DNA of 46,597 nucleotides from Sphingomonadales bacterium (GCA_028869175.1 JAGWTB010000013.1:1-46597); one strand, 5' to 3'; shown: positions 1 to 9,670, counted from the first letter of the stretch. Program-made: numbers and translations. Notes: generated by a model not told the origin, from the sequence alone.

Positions 1-86
1 GACGCATCGCAACCCGATACGACAAACTCGCCAGAAACTACGCCGGCTTCCTCAATCTCGTGGCGGCACTCAAATGTTGCCTATGA
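1..86 (+). CDS. IS5-family transposase, C-terminal fragment
   Basis: An open frame starting at base 3 encodes RIATRYDKLARNYAGFLNLV and a short tail, ending with TGA at 84-86. The RIATRYDKLARN signature is typical of the extreme C-terminus of IS5-group DDE transposases, just after the catalytic Glu helix. Only the last 27 residues are inside the window, so it cannot be told whether the full gene is intact upstream. The fragment is too short to appear as an ordinary ORF call. Confidence 0.7.
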   Translation, partial: RIATRYDKLARNYAGFLNLVAALKCCL

Positions 87-99
87 ATGTAAACACCGC
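1..99 (+). mobile_element. Right end of an IS5-family insertion sequence
   Basis: The window opens inside a transposase C-terminus. About 13 bases follow its stop codon before a CTAG tetranucleotide at 100-103, which would fit the YTAR-type target duplication used by many IS5-family elements. The tract between stop and CTAG (87-99) probably contains the right terminal inverted repeat. The left end lies outside the window, so neither the repeat pair nor the duplication can be confirmed. The exact boundary is an inference. Confidence 0.6.
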
Positions 100-189
100 C
101 TAGGGAACAGGACCGCAGGGCTACCTGCCTTGAACTGCTGCAATCCGCTCGCCACGAGCGGGACCGCTGGCAATCAGTTGATGGGCGCG

Positions 190-432
190 CTAAATCTGGC
201 TGCCGTCCACCATGGGCCGGCTTTCGCGGGTGCCGCGATAGCGCACGTCGGGGTTCAGCGGGTCACCAGCGATCACGACGTAGTCCTCGCCCACTTCGAG
301 CAAGGCCCCGGCAAAGGGAAAGTCGGCCATGGTCGAAACCCGGTAGCTGACCGTGTCACCCACCTTGAAGCTGGCCGGATCGAAGTTGAATTCAAACGGG
401 CAGGCCTCGCCCGTGTCACCCATGCCTTGCAT
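190..432 (-). CDS. Conserved hypothetical protein, 80 aa
   Basis: This is a small acidic protein starting MQGMGDTGEACPFEF. The start at 432 is supported by an AAAGGAG ribosome site 7 bases upstream; longer in-frame starts would read through a terminator-like hairpin. The centre, with alternating hydrophobic residues (VGDTVSYRV, FAGALLEVGEDYVVI), looks like a small beta-barrel, which is an inference. No signal peptide or membrane segment is visible. It lies downstream of the DUF465 gene on the same strand, separated by a hairpin, so it is probably its own transcript. I do not recognise a named function. Confidence 0.65.
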   Translation of the reverse strand: MQGMGDTGEACPFEFNFDPASFKVGDTVSYRVSTMADFPFAGALLEVGEDYVVIAGDPLNPDVRYRGTRESRPMVDGSQI

Positions 433-483
433 CGTGAAGCTCCTTTGTCCCCCAGATAGGCGCTTCCCCCCGCCAACGACAAG

Positions 484-507
484 AGCCGCCGGATCGCTCC
501 GACGGCT
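484..507 (-). terminator. Hairpin after the DUF465 gene
   Basis: Ten-base arms AGCCGCCGGA and TCCGACGGCT, with one mismatch, enclose a 4-base loop. On the minus strand the hairpin follows the stop of the DUF465 gene. There is only a short pyrimidine tract after it, so it may be a weak terminator. The same stem sequence recurs at 880-907. Confidence 0.5.
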
Positions 508-531
508 CCGCTGCGACATCGTTGCACCCAA

Positions 532-783
532 TCAGGCCGACTGGCGGGCCTGCGAAACGATCACGCTGATCTCGTCGATCAGGGCCAGGCGCTTCTTCTT
601 GAGGGTTTCAAGGTAATCGTCCGAGGTCCGTTCCACCTCGGCTTCGATCCGGTGAATTTCGCCGTTCACCTCATGATAGCGATCCGACAGGGTGACGAAA
701 TGGGCATTGCCGAGCTTCAGTTCGTGCAGCAGCGCGTGGTCGTTGGGGAATTCCTCGGCGAGTTCATGCGGGGTGTTGGACAT
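532..783 (-). CDS. YdcH/DUF465 family protein
   Basis: An 83-residue protein starting MSNTPHELAEEFPND, with GAAGGA 7 bases upstream of the ATG at 783. It is almost entirely helical and highly charged, with heptad-like spacing (LHELKLGNAHFVTLSDRYHEVNGEIHRIEAEVE), then a basic LKKKRLALIDEI turn. This is the pattern of the DUF465 (YdcH) family of small coiled-coil proteins, common in Proteobacteria and of unknown biochemical role. It stands alone between two hairpins, next to ndk. Confidence 0.85.
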   Translation of the reverse strand: MSNTPHELAEEFPNDHALLHELKLGNAHFVTLSDRYHEVNGEIHRIEAEVERTSDDYLETLKKKRLALIDEISVIVSQARQSA

Positions 784-875
784 CTGGCATCCTTCTTGTG
801 GAATCGACCTGACGAGAATGTGACGCAATCGCGGAAGGTGCCTTGCGATGGGTCAAAAACCCGAAACTATCAATG

Positions 876-914
876 AAAAGGGCCGCCGGAGGATGCTCCG
901 ACGGCCCGATTTTC
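876..914 (-). terminator. Intrinsic terminator of ndk
   Basis: Near-perfect 12-base arms at 880-891 and 896-907 (one mismatch) form a GC-rich stem with a 4-base loop. On the minus strand the stem is followed directly by TTTTC, giving a standard terminator for ndk. The plus side also has a GATTTT tract, so it may work both ways. Confidence 0.75.
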
Positions 915-944
915 AATGTGGCTCCCGCAGTGGCGGGAAGCGGG

Positions 945-1367
945 TCAGCCGACGATTTCTTCCGGCTTGAAGAAGAAGGCGATCTCGATCGCGGCGTTCT
1001 CTTCCGAATCCGAACCGTGGACCGTGTTCGCCTCGATCGATTCGGCCAGTTCCTTGCGGATGGTGCCGGCATCGGCGTTGGCCGGGTTGGTCGCGCCCAT
1101 GATGTCACGGTTGCGCTTCACGGCATCTTCGCCTTCAAGCACCTGCACGACCACCGGGCCGGAGGTCATGAAGCTGACCAGATCACCGAAGAACGGACGC
1201 TCGCGGTGGACGCCGTAGAAGCCCTCGGCCTGTTCCTGGGTCATGTGGATGCGCTTGGAAGCAACGACGCGCAGCCCGGCTTCTTCCAGCATCTTGGTGA
1301 CCGCGCCGGTCAAGTTGCGGCGGGTGGCGTCGGGCTTGATGATCGAAAAGGTGCGGGTAACCGCCAT
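945..1367 (-). CDS. ndk: Nucleoside diphosphate kinase
   Basis: Transfers the gamma-phosphate from ATP to nucleoside diphosphates through a phosphohistidine, balancing cytosolic NTP and dNTP pools. At 140 aa it has the normal family length. It begins [13 protein letters not shown], carrying the conserved Lys-Pro of the nucleotide site, and ends with the NTVHGSDS active-site motif in which H117 is the phosphorylated His. The start at 1367 has AAGGAA upstream. A strong hairpin follows the stop. Upstream on the same strand lies holC, about 85 bases away. Confidence 0.97.
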   Translation of the reverse strand: MAVTRTFSIIKPDATRRNLTGAVTKMLEEAGLRVVASKRIHMTQEQAEGFYGVHRERPFFGDLVSFMTSGPVVVQVLEGEDAVKRNRDIMGATNPANADAGTIRKELAESIEANTVHGSDSEENAAIEIAFFFKPEEIVG

Positions 1368-1452
1368 GGTCTTATTCCTTGAAATGGTGTCTTTCGGGGG
1401 GTCGCGCGCCCCTAGCGGGGAATGGGCAGCGCTGCAAGGGTGGGGCTATTGC

Positions 1453-1887
1453 TCAAGGCCCCTCGATCCACCTGCCGCCATCCTGCTTCCAGAAGTGCCG
1501 CTCCACGTCCTCGCGCTGGCCGAGCATGCGCCAGCAGCCACGTGCGCCGTCGATGGTGGAGTGATCGAACAGCAGGAAGGCGCGCGCAAAGCCCAGCGCC
1601 TCGTCTCGCCACTGGCCGTCGGCCAGCGCGAGGTAGCGCGCGCCGTTGGCTGGTTCGGCGGCATCACCCAGCAGGATCGGTTGGCGCGCATCGTACGGCC
1701 CGCCGGCGCGGCCGTTGGCGAGGAAGCTGTCCTTGCGCTCCCACAGCGCGGCGGAGAGCCTGGCAAGCTGGTTCTGGTCGGCCGAGACCACCAGCATCCG
1801 CTCCCCTGCCTTCAGCGTGGCGGCGGCCAGCGCGGGGAGCGCGTCTTCGACGCTGCCCCGGCTGAGCTGATAGAAATCGACGCGCAT
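1453..1887 (-). CDS. holC: DNA polymerase III subunit chi
   Basis: The chi subunit of the clamp-loader complex, which links the replicase to single-strand-binding protein. The 144-aa protein starts MRVDFYQLSRGSVEDALPAL, the usual chi N-terminus. It continues with the family pattern KAGERMLVVSADQNQLARLSAALWERKDSFLANG and ends near FWKQDGGRWIE. The start at 1887 has a GGAAAGG site. It is 69 bases downstream of pepA on the same strand, the usual alphaproteobacterial pairing, and is probably cotranscribed with it. Confidence 0.9.
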   Translation of the reverse strand: MRVDFYQLSRGSVEDALPALAAATLKAGERMLVVSADQNQLARLSAALWERKDSFLANGRAGGPYDARQPILLGDAAEPANGARYLALADGQWRDEALGFARAFLLFDHSTIDGARGCWRMLGQREDVERHFWKQDGGRWIEGP

Positions 1888-1956
1888 TCAGGGCCTTTCC
1901 GAGAGCGATTCAGCAATCCGTCCGCTCGACACGAGCGGGGGTTGGGCATGGGCGCG

Positions 1957-3411
1957 TCAACCCTCCAACGTGTCACGCACGAAGCGGTCGAGCAGGCGCA
2001 CGCCGTAGCCGGTGGCACCCTTTTCCCAGGTCGCGCCGGGCTTGTCGGCCCAGACCACCCCGGCGATGTCGAGGTGCGCCCAGGCCATGCCCTTGTCGAC
2101 GAAGCGCTGGATGAACTGCGCGGCGGTGATCGAGCCGCCGTTGCGCGGGCCAACGTTCTTCATGTCGGCAATCTGGCTGTCGAGCAGCTTGTCGTACTCC
2201 GGCGCGAGCGGGAAGCGCCACAGCTTGTCGCCCGAGGCGAGCCCGGCGGCGAGCAGCTTTTCCGCCAGCCCGTCGTCGTTGGAGAACACGCCCGCGTGCT
2301 CTGCCCCCAGCGTCATCACCATGGCACCTGTCAGCGTGGCCAGATCGACGATCTGCGCCGGGGCCAGTTCCTTCTGCACCCAGGTCAGCACGTCGCACAG
2401 CACCAGCCGACCCTCGGCATCGGTGTTGATCACTTCGATGGTCTGGCCGGACATTGACGTCACGACGTCACCGGGGCGCTGGGCATTGGCATCGGGCATG
2501 TTCTCCACCAGCCCGCAGACGCCGACGACGTTGGCTTTCGCCCCGCGCAGCGCCAGTGCCAGCATTGCGCCAGCCACTGCGCCCGCGCCGCCCATGTCCC
2601 ACTTCATGTCTTCCATGCCGGCGGGTGCCTTGAGGCTGATGCCGCCGGTGTCGAAGGTTACGCCCTTGCCGACGAATACCGTGGGCTTGGCCCCCGCCGC
2701 GCCGCCATTCCACTTCAGCGCCAGCACGCGCGGCGGACGGGCCGAACCCTGCGCCACGCCGATGAGCGCGCCCATGCCGAGCGCGCGGAGTTCCGCTTCT
2801 TCCAGTACGACAATGTCCAGCCCGGTTCCCGCCATGCGCGCCCGGCACCGCTCGACGAAGCTTTCCGGGTAGATGACATTGCCCGGTTCGGTGACCAGAC
2901 TGCGGGTAAATTCAACGCCTTCGGCCAGCGCGGCTTCGGCGTTCCACGCGGCTTCGGTGCCGTCCGGCGCACCGATCACCTGGATTTCACCGAGCGACGG
3001 CTTTTGCTCGTCGGTCAGCTTGGTGCGATAGATATCGTAGCGCCAGCCGCGCAGCCGCGCGCCGAGCAGCACCGCCGCCGCTTCGGCAGCGCTCAGTGCC
3101 GCGCCGGTAAAGTCCAGCGCCAGCGCGGTTTCGCCCGAAGTCAGGTACTTGGCGGTGAGGCCGCCGCCGGCACGCTCCAGATTGGCGAGCCGCGCCTTGG
3201 CCCCCTTCTCCCCAACGCCGGCCAGCGCAACTCGCACGATGTTTCCGCCGCGCTCGGCGAAGCCTTCGAACAACTGCCCGGTCTTGCCGCTGAAGCGCGA
3301 GGCGCGCGCGCCTTCGGCCAGAACCGGTTCGAGATCGGCGGGCAAGGCATCCTGATCGACCAGCCGGGCAATGAGGCGGGCAGTGGGGGCGCTGAGGAAC
3401 TGGACTTTCAT
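1957..3411 (-). CDS. pepA: Leucyl aminopeptidase (M17 family)
   Basis: A cytosolic dimanganese/dizinc aminopeptidase that removes N-terminal residues from peptides. At 484 aa it is of family length, with a regulatory N-domain (about 1-160) and a catalytic C-domain. The signature NTDAEGRL is at 329-336. By alignment with E. coli PepA, the likely metal ligands are K249 and D254 (GKGVTFDTGG), D272, D331 and E333, with K261 and R335 as catalytic residues. The start at 3411 has GGGAG upstream. It is divergent from lptD across 156 bases and is followed by holC. Confidence 0.96.
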   Translation of the reverse strand: MKVQFLSAPTARLIARLVDQDALPADLEPVLAEGARASRFSGKTGQLFEGFAERGGNIVRVALAGVGEKGAKARLANLERAGGGLTAKYLTSGETALALDFTGAALSAAEAAAVLLGARLRGWRYDIYRTKLTDEQKPSLGEIQVIGAPDGTEAAWNAEAALAEGVEFTRSLVTEPGNVIYPESFVERCRARMAGTGLDIVVLEEAELRALGMGALIGVAQGSARPPRVLALKWNGGAAGAKPTVFVGKGVTFDTGGISLKAPAGMEDMKWDMGGAGAVAGAMLALALRGAKANVVGVCGLVENMPDANAQRPGDVVTSMSGQTIEVINTDAEGRLVLCDVLTWVQKELAPAQIVDLATLTGAMVMTLGAEHAGVFSNDDGLAEKLLAAGLASGDKLWRFPLAPEYDKLLDSQIADMKNVGPRNGGSITAAQFIQRFVDKGMAWAHLDIAGVVWADKPGATWEKGATGYGVRLLDRFVRDTLEG

Positions 3412-3567
3412 GGATACTCCCGGTGGTTCGCCGACCCGGCCCTGCGTCTGTCCGGCAGCCCGGCACGCCGCAGCGCGCCTCCTGTCGGACAGACCGATGC
3501 CGCATGGTGATATATCGGCGATATTGGCGGATTGCAGTTAGGCGCGGGCAGTGCGATAGGCAAGGCC

Positions 3568-5844
3568 ATGTCCCCTGCCCGGCAGCCCCTGCTTCAAGCT
3601 TTCCCGTCTTGCCTGCCCTCCAGAGAGCGCCTGCGCGCCGCCGTAGCGGCGCTGGCCCTGCTGGGCGCGGCTGCCCCTTCGCTGGCGCAGGCGCAGAATG
3701 CGGCGCCGGGCATCGCGTCGGCCAGCCCCGCCGATTCGAGTGGGCCCATCGGCTTCGAGGCTGACGCGATCGAATACCAGAACGACGCCGATGTCGTCAC
3801 CGCCAAGGGTAACGTCGTGCTGCGCCGCGAAGGCCAGTCGGTGCGCGCCGATACGGTGTCATGGGATCGCCACACCGGGCAGATCATCGCCAGCGGCAAC
3901 ATCCGCTTCGTCGATGCCGACGGCAACCAGCTCTACACCGACCGGGTGGAACTGACCGACGAGCTCAAGGCCGGGGCGATGGACAACATGCTGCTGGCGC
4001 TGCGCGCCGGCGGGCGGCTGGCCGCGGTGAAGGGCGAACGCACCGCCGATGGCCATGTCGTGCTCAGCCACGCTGCCTATACCGGCTGCGAAGTGGAAGA
4101 TGGCACCGGCTGCCCGCGCACGCCCAGCTGGCGCGTCACCGCGCGCGAAGTGATCTACCTGCCCGACGAAAAGACCGTCCGCTTCAACGGCGCGCGGCTG
4201 GAAATGTTCGGCGCACGGCTGATGCCGCTCCCCGGCCTGATGGTAGCGACCGACGGGCGGGCGATTTCGGGCACGCTGATCCCCGACCTGCGGCTTTCGG
4301 CGTCCAACGGGGTGGAAATCAGCGAGGCCTGGTATCAGCGGCTGGGCGACAACAAGGACCTGACGCTCACCGGATACGTCTATACCCAGGCCTTGCCGAT
4401 GGTCTCGGCGCAGTATCGCCAGCTCACCCGCAAGGGCGCGTTCCAGATCACCGGTTATGCCACCCGGTCGGCCCGCATTCCCGTGGCGGGATCGAATGTC
4501 GGCAAGCAGACCGACTTTCGCGGCTATCTGACGGCGAACAGCCGCTGGCAGCTCTCGCCCGAATGGAGCATCACCGCCTCGGGCCGGATCGCTTCGGACC
4601 GCACCTTCCTGCGCCGCTATGACATCAGCCGCGATGACCGGCTGCGTTCCATGATCGATGTCGAGCGGATCGACCCGAATTCGTACCTGTCGATTTCCGG
4701 CTGGGCGACGCAGACCCTGCGCGCCGGGGACAAGCAGGGCCAGGTGCCGGTGGCGCTGCCGCTGATCGACTATCGCCGGCGCATCCTGGGCCCCATCCTG
4801 GGCGGCAAGGTGGAACTGCAGGCCAACAGCCTTGCCATCACCCGCACCAGCGGTCAGGACACCCAGCGCGCCTTCGCCAGCGCCCGCTGGGATCTGCGCC
4901 GCATCACCAGCATGGGGCAGGAAGTCACCCTCACCGCCATGGCGCGGGGCGATGTCTATCACTCCGATGAGAATGGCCTGACGGCAACGGCGATCTACCG
5001 GGGCAATCCCGGCTGGCAGGGCCGCGCCATCGCGATTGCGGCGGTCGACGTGAAGTGGCCGCTGGTCGGCGCGTTCATGGGCGGCACGCAGGTGCTGACA
5101 CCGCGCGTCCAGGTCGTCGCCTCGCCGCCGATCCGCAATCTCGCCATCCCGAACGAGGATTCGCGCGCGATCGATCTGGAAGACAGCAACCTCTTCTCGC
5201 TCAACCGCTTTCCCGGTTATGACCGGGTCGAGGACGGCGTGCGCTTCACCTATGGCGCGGACTGGCAGCTTGATCGGCCCGGCTGGCGGATCACCAGCAC
5301 CATCGGCCAGTCGATCCGGTTGACCCGCAAGCCCACCCTGCTGCCGCAGGGCACGGGTCTGACCGACAAATTCTCGGACATCGTCGGCCGTACCGAAATC
5401 CGCTACCGCGATTTCATCAAGCTGACGCACCGCTACCGGCTCGACAAGAACGGCCTCGCCGTGCGCCGCAACGAATTTGACGCCACCATCGGCAACCAGC
5501 GCACCTATGCCGAAATCGGCTACCTCAAGCTCAACCGCAATGCCTCCGCGACACTGGAGGACCTGCGCGACCGCGAGGAACTGCGCCTTGCCGGCCGGGT
5601 TGCCTTTGCCCGCTACTGGTCGCTGTTCGGTTCGGGCGTGTTCAACCTGACCGACCGCAACGAAGACCCGACCAACCTCTCCAACGGTTTCCAGGCGCTG
5701 CGCAGCCGGCTCGGCGTGGCCTATATGGACGATTGCCTTGAGCTCGCCTTCACCTGGCGGCGCGACTATGTGGCCACGGGTGACGCGCAGCGGGGCAATA
5801 CCTTCCAGATTCACCTTGCCTTGCGCAATCTGGGTTTCCGGTGA
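3568..5844 (+). CDS. lptD: LPS-assembly protein LptD
   Basis: The outer-membrane barrel that, with LptE, inserts lipopolysaccharide into the outer leaflet. I chose the ATG at 3568 (758 aa) because the longer frame needs a TTG. A signal peptide precedes cleavage after AQA at about residue 43. An OstA/LptA-like jellyroll follows (about 55-170: DAIEYQNDADVVTAKGNVVL), then the long beta-barrel. Two cysteines lie close together near the end of the jellyroll (TGCEVEDGTGC) and one near the C-terminus (MDDCLELAF), consistent with a stabilising inter-domain disulfide. It begins the lptD-surA-pdxA-rsmA block. Confidence 0.94.
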   Translation: MSPARQPLLQAFPSCLPSRERLRAAVAALALLGAAAPSLAQAQNAAPGIASASPADSSGPIGFEADAIEYQNDADVVTAKGNVVLRREGQSVRADTVSWDRHTGQIIASGNIRFVDADGNQLYTDRVELTDELKAGAMDNMLLALRAGGRLAAVKGERTADGHVVLSHAAYTGCEVEDGTGCPRTPSWRVTAREVIYLPDEKTVRFNGARLEMFGARLMPLPGLMVATDGRAISGTLIPDLRLSASNGVEISEAWYQRLGDNKDLTLTGYVYTQALPMVSAQYRQLTRKGAFQITGYATRSARIPVAGSNVGKQTDFRGYLTANSRWQLSPEWSITASGRIASDRTFLRRYDISRDDRLRSMIDVERIDPNSYLSISGWATQTLRAGDKQGQVPVALPLIDYRRRILGPILGGKVELQANSLAITRTSGQDTQRAFASARWDLRRITSMGQEVTLTAMARGDVYHSDENGLTATAIYRGNPGWQGRAIAIAAVDVKWPLVGAFMGGTQVLTPRVQVVASPPIRNLAIPNEDSRAIDLEDSNLFSLNRFPGYDRVEDGVRFTYGADWQLDRPGWRITSTIGQSIRLTRKPTLLPQGTGLTDKFSDIVGRTEIRYRDFIKLTHRYRLDKNGLAVRRNEFDATIGNQRTYAEIGYLKLNRNASATLEDLRDREELRLAGRVAFARYWSLFGSGVFNLTDRNEDPTNLSNGFQALRSRLGVAYMDDCLELAFTWRRDYVATGDAQRGNTFQIHLALRNLGFR

Positions 5845-5994
5845 TAGCCGCCCGGCCACCCGTTGGCACGAACCGGCAAACGCGCTATCGGCCCTTCGAT
5901 TTGGCCGCGCTCAGCCAAGGTTAAGCCGCGCAGGGCCAAGCGGCGCGCAATACCGGCCCGGACTTTCGGCGCCGCAGACAGGATCGAAGCCACG

Positions 5995-7356
5995 GTGAAG
6001 AACTTCTCTCGCAAGACCCTTTCCGGCCGGATCACGCTTGCCGTCGGGCTCGCCGCCGCCGCGCTCGCTGCCGGCGCCCAGGCGCAGGACGCCGCGCCAC
6101 CCGCCTCGCCGCAGGGTGCCATCGTCATTCCTGAAAACGTGACGATGTTCGGCAAGAACGATCCCAACATCCGCCGCGCCGCCGTGGTGGTGAACGGGGA
6201 AATCATTACCGGAACCGACATCGACCAGCGCCTGGCGCTGATCCTCGCCGCCAACGAAGGCAAGGTGAGCGACGAGGAAAAGCAGCGCCTGCGGATGCAG
6301 GTGGCGCGCAACCTGATGGACGAAGTGCTCCAGATCCAGGAAGCCAAGTCCAACGACATCGAGATCGACGATGCCGAGGTTGATCAGGCCTATGCCCGCG
6401 TGGCGCAGCAGAACTTCAACCAGAACCCCCAGGCGATGACGGCCTATCTCGCCCGCGTCGGCTCCGCTCCGGCATCGCTCAAGCGCCAGATCCGCGCAGA
6501 GCTTGCCTGGCAGCGGCTGCTGCGCCGCAATGTCCAGCCCTTCGTCAACGTCTCCGAAGGCGAAGTGAAGGAACTGATGGACCGGCTGCAGGCGGCCAAG
6601 GGCACCGAGGAATACCGCATCGGCGAGATTTTCCTCTCGGCCACCCCCGAATCGCAGGCTGCCGTGTTCGAAAACGGCAAGCGCATCGTCGAACAGCTGC
6701 GTCAGGGAGGCAGCTTCGTTGCCTATGCCCGTCAGTTCTCCGAAGCCTCCACCGCAGCGGTCGGCGGCGATCTCGGCTGGATCCGGCTGGCGCAGTTGCC
6801 GCCCGAACTGTCCACCGCCGCGCGCGAGCTCAGCCCGGGCCAGCTTGTCGGGCCGCTGCAGATTCGCGGCGGGTTTTCGATCCTGTACCTGATCGACAAG
6901 CGGCAGGTGCTTACCGCCGATCCGCGTGACGCCCTGCTCAGCCTCAAGCAGATTTCGATCGATTTCCCTGCCGGCACCAGCCAGGCCGATGCCCAGAAGA
7001 AGGCTGGCGAATTCGCCACGGCCATGAAGGCGGCGCACGGCTGCGGCGCGGTCGATGCGGTGGCCGCTCCGCTGGGCGCGCAGGTCGTCGCCAACGATCA
7101 GGTCAAGGCGCGCGATCTGCCGGGGCCGCTGCAGGAAGCGCTACTGCAGATGTCGGTGGGTGAGACCTCGCCGCCGTTCGGTTCGATCAGCGAAGGCGTG
7201 CGCGTGCTGATGCTGTGCGGCCGCGATGATCCCAAGGCGGACAATGGCCCCAGCTTCGACGAGCTGATGAGCCAGATGGAAGACGACCGCGTCAACAAGC
7301 GCGCGCAAATGTACCTGCGCGACCTTCGCCGCGACGCGATCATCGATTACAACTGA
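5995..7356 (+). CDS. surA: SurA-like periplasmic chaperone / peptidyl-prolyl isomerase
   Basis: A periplasmic chaperone for outer-membrane proteins, expected to act on LptD encoded just upstream. The frame is open further upstream, but the GTG at 5995 gives a signal peptide (MKNFSRKTL, then an Ala-rich core ending AQAQ) and has AGGA about 11 bases before it, so I use it (453 aa). A SurA N-domain (about 50-190) is followed by a parvulin domain (about 200-305: EYRIGEIFLSA, GGDLGWIRLAQLPPEL) and a second, more degenerate parvulin-like segment. pdxA starts 4 bases after the stop. Confidence 0.9.
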   Translation: MKNFSRKTLSGRITLAVGLAAAALAAGAQAQDAAPPASPQGAIVIPENVTMFGKNDPNIRRAAVVVNGEIITGTDIDQRLALILAANEGKVSDEEKQRLRMQVARNLMDEVLQIQEAKSNDIEIDDAEVDQAYARVAQQNFNQNPQAMTAYLARVGSAPASLKRQIRAELAWQRLLRRNVQPFVNVSEGEVKELMDRLQAAKGTEEYRIGEIFLSATPESQAAVFENGKRIVEQLRQGGSFVAYARQFSEASTAAVGGDLGWIRLAQLPPELSTAARELSPGQLVGPLQIRGGFSILYLIDKRQVLTADPRDALLSLKQISIDFPAGTSQADAQKKAGEFATAMKAAHGCGAVDAVAAPLGAQVVANDQVKARDLPGPLQEALLQMSVGETSPPFGSISEGVRVLMLCGRDDPKADNGPSFDELMSQMEDDRVNKRAQMYLRDLRRDAIIDYN

Positions 7357-7360
7357 TCCG

Positions 7361-8383
7361 ATGGGCGCGGGCGCGGCAATAGCCTCCTCCGCGCTCGCGG
7401 TTTCGCTCGGAGACCCGGCGGGCGTCGGCCCAGAGCTGCTGGCCGAGGCCTGGGCGCGGCGCGAAGCCGAGCATCTCGGTCCGTTCTTCGCCGTGGGCGG
7501 AGAGCGGCTCCTCGCAGAAGCCGCCGCCCTCCGCGGTCTCGACATCGAAATCCGGCGTGTCGCCAGCCCGGAAGCGGCGCTGGCGGCATTCCCGCACGCA
7601 TTGCCCGTTCTCGGCGAGTGGGACGGTGATTACCGTCCCGGCGAGCCCTCACGCGGGGGGGCTGGGCTGGCATTGGCCTCGCTCACCGAAGCGACCCGGC
7701 TGGCCGTGACCGGCGCGGCAGCCGGCGTGGTCACTGGCCCCATCGCCAAGTCGCGGCTCGCCGAAGTGGGCTTTGGCCATCCCGGCCAGACCGAATTCGT
7801 CGCCGAGGCCTGCGGCTATGATCCCGGCGACGTGGTGATGATGCTCGCCGGGCCGAACTTGCGCACCGTGCCGCTGACTGTCCACATTCCCCTGTCCGAG
7901 GTGCCCCGGCACCTGACCGAAGCCTGCGTCGAGCGGCGCGGACGGATCACTGCGCTGGCGCTGATGCGCGATTTCGGCATCGCCGCGCCGCGCCTCGCCT
8001 TCGCCGCGCTCAACCCGCACGCGGGCGAGGATGGCCGGATGGGCGATGAGGAAGCGCGGATCATCGCCCCCGCCCTCGCCCGGCTGCGCGCCGAGGGGAT
8101 CGACGCCACCGGCCCCTTCGCTGCCGACGGCCTGTTCGCCCCGCGCGCCCGCGCCACCTATGATGTCGCGCTCTGTGCCTACCACGATCAGGCACTGATC
8201 CCGCTGAAGGCGCTTGATTTCGATTCCGGGGTCAACGTGACGCTGGGCCTGCCGATCATCCGCACCTCGCCAGACCACGGCACTGCCTTCGCCATCGCCG
8301 GCAAGCGCCTCGCCAATGCCGGGGCGACCATCGCGTCGATCCGCATGGCCGGCGAATGCGCAGCACGGCGGCTGGGCCGCTGA
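7361..8383 (+). CDS. pdxA: 4-hydroxythreonine-4-phosphate dehydrogenase
   Basis: Oxidises 4-phosphohydroxy-L-threonine to an aminoketone phosphate in the DXP-dependent route to pyridoxal phosphate. The 340-aa protein has all the family signatures: [11 protein letters not shown] near the N-terminus, GPIAKS and [13 protein letters not shown] (metal-binding His), [15 protein letters not shown], and [11 protein letters not shown] with [13 protein letters not shown] near the C-terminus. It sits between surA and rsmA with 4- and 7-base gaps, so the four genes from lptD to rsmA are probably one transcript. Confidence 0.95.
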   Translation: MGAGAAIASSALAVSLGDPAGVGPELLAEAWARREAEHLGPFFAVGGERLLAEAAALRGLDIEIRRVASPEAALAAFPHALPVLGEWDGDYRPGEPSRGGAGLALASLTEATRLAVTGAAAGVVTGPIAKSRLAEVGFGHPGQTEFVAEACGYDPGDVVMMLAGPNLRTVPLTVHIPLSEVPRHLTEACVERRGRITALALMRDFGIAAPRLAFAALNPHAGEDGRMGDEEARIIAPALARLRAEGIDATGPFAADGLFAPRARATYDVALCAYHDQALIPLKALDFDSGVNVTLGLPIIRTSPDHGTAFAIAGKRLANAGATIASIRMAGECAARRLGR

Positions 8384-8390
8384 CCGTTCG

Positions 8391-9215
8391 ATGACCGACC
8401 TCCCGCCCCTGCGCGACGTCATCGCCCGGCATGGCCTGTTCGCCACCAAGGCGCTGGGCCAGAACTTCCTGTTCGACGAGCAATTGCTGGATCGGATCGC
8501 CGCGATTCCCGGCAAACTGGCTGGCCAGCAGGTGCTGGAAGTCGGCCCCGGTCCCGGCGGCCTGACCCGCGCCTTGCTGCGCGCCGGCGCGCTGGTCACC
8601 GCCATCGAGATGGACCGCCGCTGCCTGCCTGCCCTGGCGGAACTGGGCGAGGCCTTTCCCAGCCAGCTGCGGGTGATCGAAGGCGATGCGATGAAAGTGG
8701 CGCACGGGATCGAGGGGCCGTTCCATATCGTTGCCAACCTGCCCTACAACGTCGGCACCGCGCTGTTCACCGGCTGGCTATCGGGTGAAGCCTGGCCGCC
8801 TGCCTGGGCTTCGCTGACGCTGATGTTCCAGCTGGAAGTGGCCAACCGCATCGTTTCCGAGGCTGGATCGGATGCCTACGGCCGGCTCGCGGTGCTGGCA
8901 CAGTGGCGCTCTGCCGCGAAGCTGGCGATGAAGGTTCACCGCAGTGCCTTCACCCCGCCGCCCAAGGTGATGTCCGCGATCATCCACGTTACCCCTGCCG
9001 CCATGCCGGAGGGCGTTTCGGCGCGGATGCTGGAGCGCCTGACCGAGGCCGCCTTCGGGCAGCGCCGCAAGATGCTGCGCCAGAGCGTTAAGGGCCTGCC
9101 CGGCGCGCTGGCAGCACTGGAGCGGCTGGGCATCGATGCGCAGCGCCGGGCCGAGACGCTGTCTGTCGATGAGTTCGTTGCCATCGCCCGCGAACTCACG
9201 GCTCACAGCCGGTAG
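8391..9215 (+). CDS. rsmA: 16S rRNA dimethyladenosine transferase
   Basis: Dimethylates two adjacent adenines in the 3' terminal hairpin of 16S rRNA (A1518/A1519 in E. coli) using S-adenosylmethionine, late in small-subunit assembly. The 274-aa protein has the family N-terminus [20 protein letters not shown] motif [17 protein letters not shown] (48-63) and the catalytic NLPY motif (116-119). I chose the ATG at 8391; the longer frame overlaps pdxA. Its 3' end overlaps the convergent DUF6456 gene by 13 bases, so no terminator separates them. Confidence 0.95.
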   Translation: MTDLPPLRDVIARHGLFATKALGQNFLFDEQLLDRIAAIPGKLAGQQVLEVGPGPGGLTRALLRAGALVTAIEMDRRCLPALAELGEAFPSQLRVIEGDAMKVAHGIEGPFHIVANLPYNVGTALFTGWLSGEAWPPAWASLTLMFQLEVANRIVSEAGSDAYGRLAVLAQWRSAAKLAMKVHRSAFTPPPKVMSAIIHVTPAAMPEGVSARMLERLTEAAFGQRRKMLRQSVKGLPGALAALERLGIDAQRRAETLSVDEFVAIARELTAHSR

Positions 9216-9670
9216 AAATCGGCCACCCGGTCGAGCGCCAGCCGGAGCACCAGCTTGCCGCTGCGCACCGGCCAGCCAAGCCCGCGCTCGGCATCGGCCA
9301 GCGCCTCTCCGGCGCAGACAACGCGCCACAACACGTCGGACAGGCCAGGCCCCGCTGCCGCCTCGGCCCCGTCGAACCGCGCCTTGGCCGCGATCTGGCG
9401 CTCACTGCCGGTCAGGCCGTGGTCCAACCCGCCGTGAACCCGCACCACGTCCCAGCGCATGGTGACGCTGGGGCCAAGCTGCGCCCTTTCCCAATCGGCC
9501 CGCAGGCGTTCCCCCGCGTCGAACTGACGGTCGCTCAGATGGCCGCGCGCGTGCAGCCAGGTCAGCGGTGATTCGGCGAGGTTGACCGTTACCCCGCGCT
9601 GGCCGCGCCGGGGGGCATGGGCGGATGGGCCGGCGCTGGTCAGTTCGCGTTCGGTCAGGCTGCGTTGCAT
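9203..9670 (-). CDS. DUF6456 domain protein
   Basis: A 155-aa protein with the DUF6456 pattern: [31 protein letters not shown] in the middle and a C-terminus rich in short helices ([37 protein letters not shown]). The family is widespread in Alphaproteobacteria. The C-terminal part resembles a small helix-turn-helix, which I infer to be DNA-binding; no function is established here. The start at 9670 has GAGGGA upstream. It is divergent from the XRE regulator and overlaps rsmA tail to tail. Confidence 0.8.
   Translation of the reverse strand: MQRSLTERELTSAGPSAHAPRRGQRGVTVNLAESPLTWLHARGHLSDRQFDAGERLRADWERAQLGPSVTMRWDVVRVHGGLDHGLTGSERQIAAKARFDGAEAAAGPGLSDVLWRVVCAGEALADAERGLGWPVRSGKLVLRLALDRVADFYRL

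Noticed and set aside
3859..5859. 666-codon open frame on the minus strand opposite lptD
   Set aside because: It is a shadow of lptD in high-GC DNA. The translation is low-complexity, rich in Gly, Ala, Arg and His, with no family pattern.
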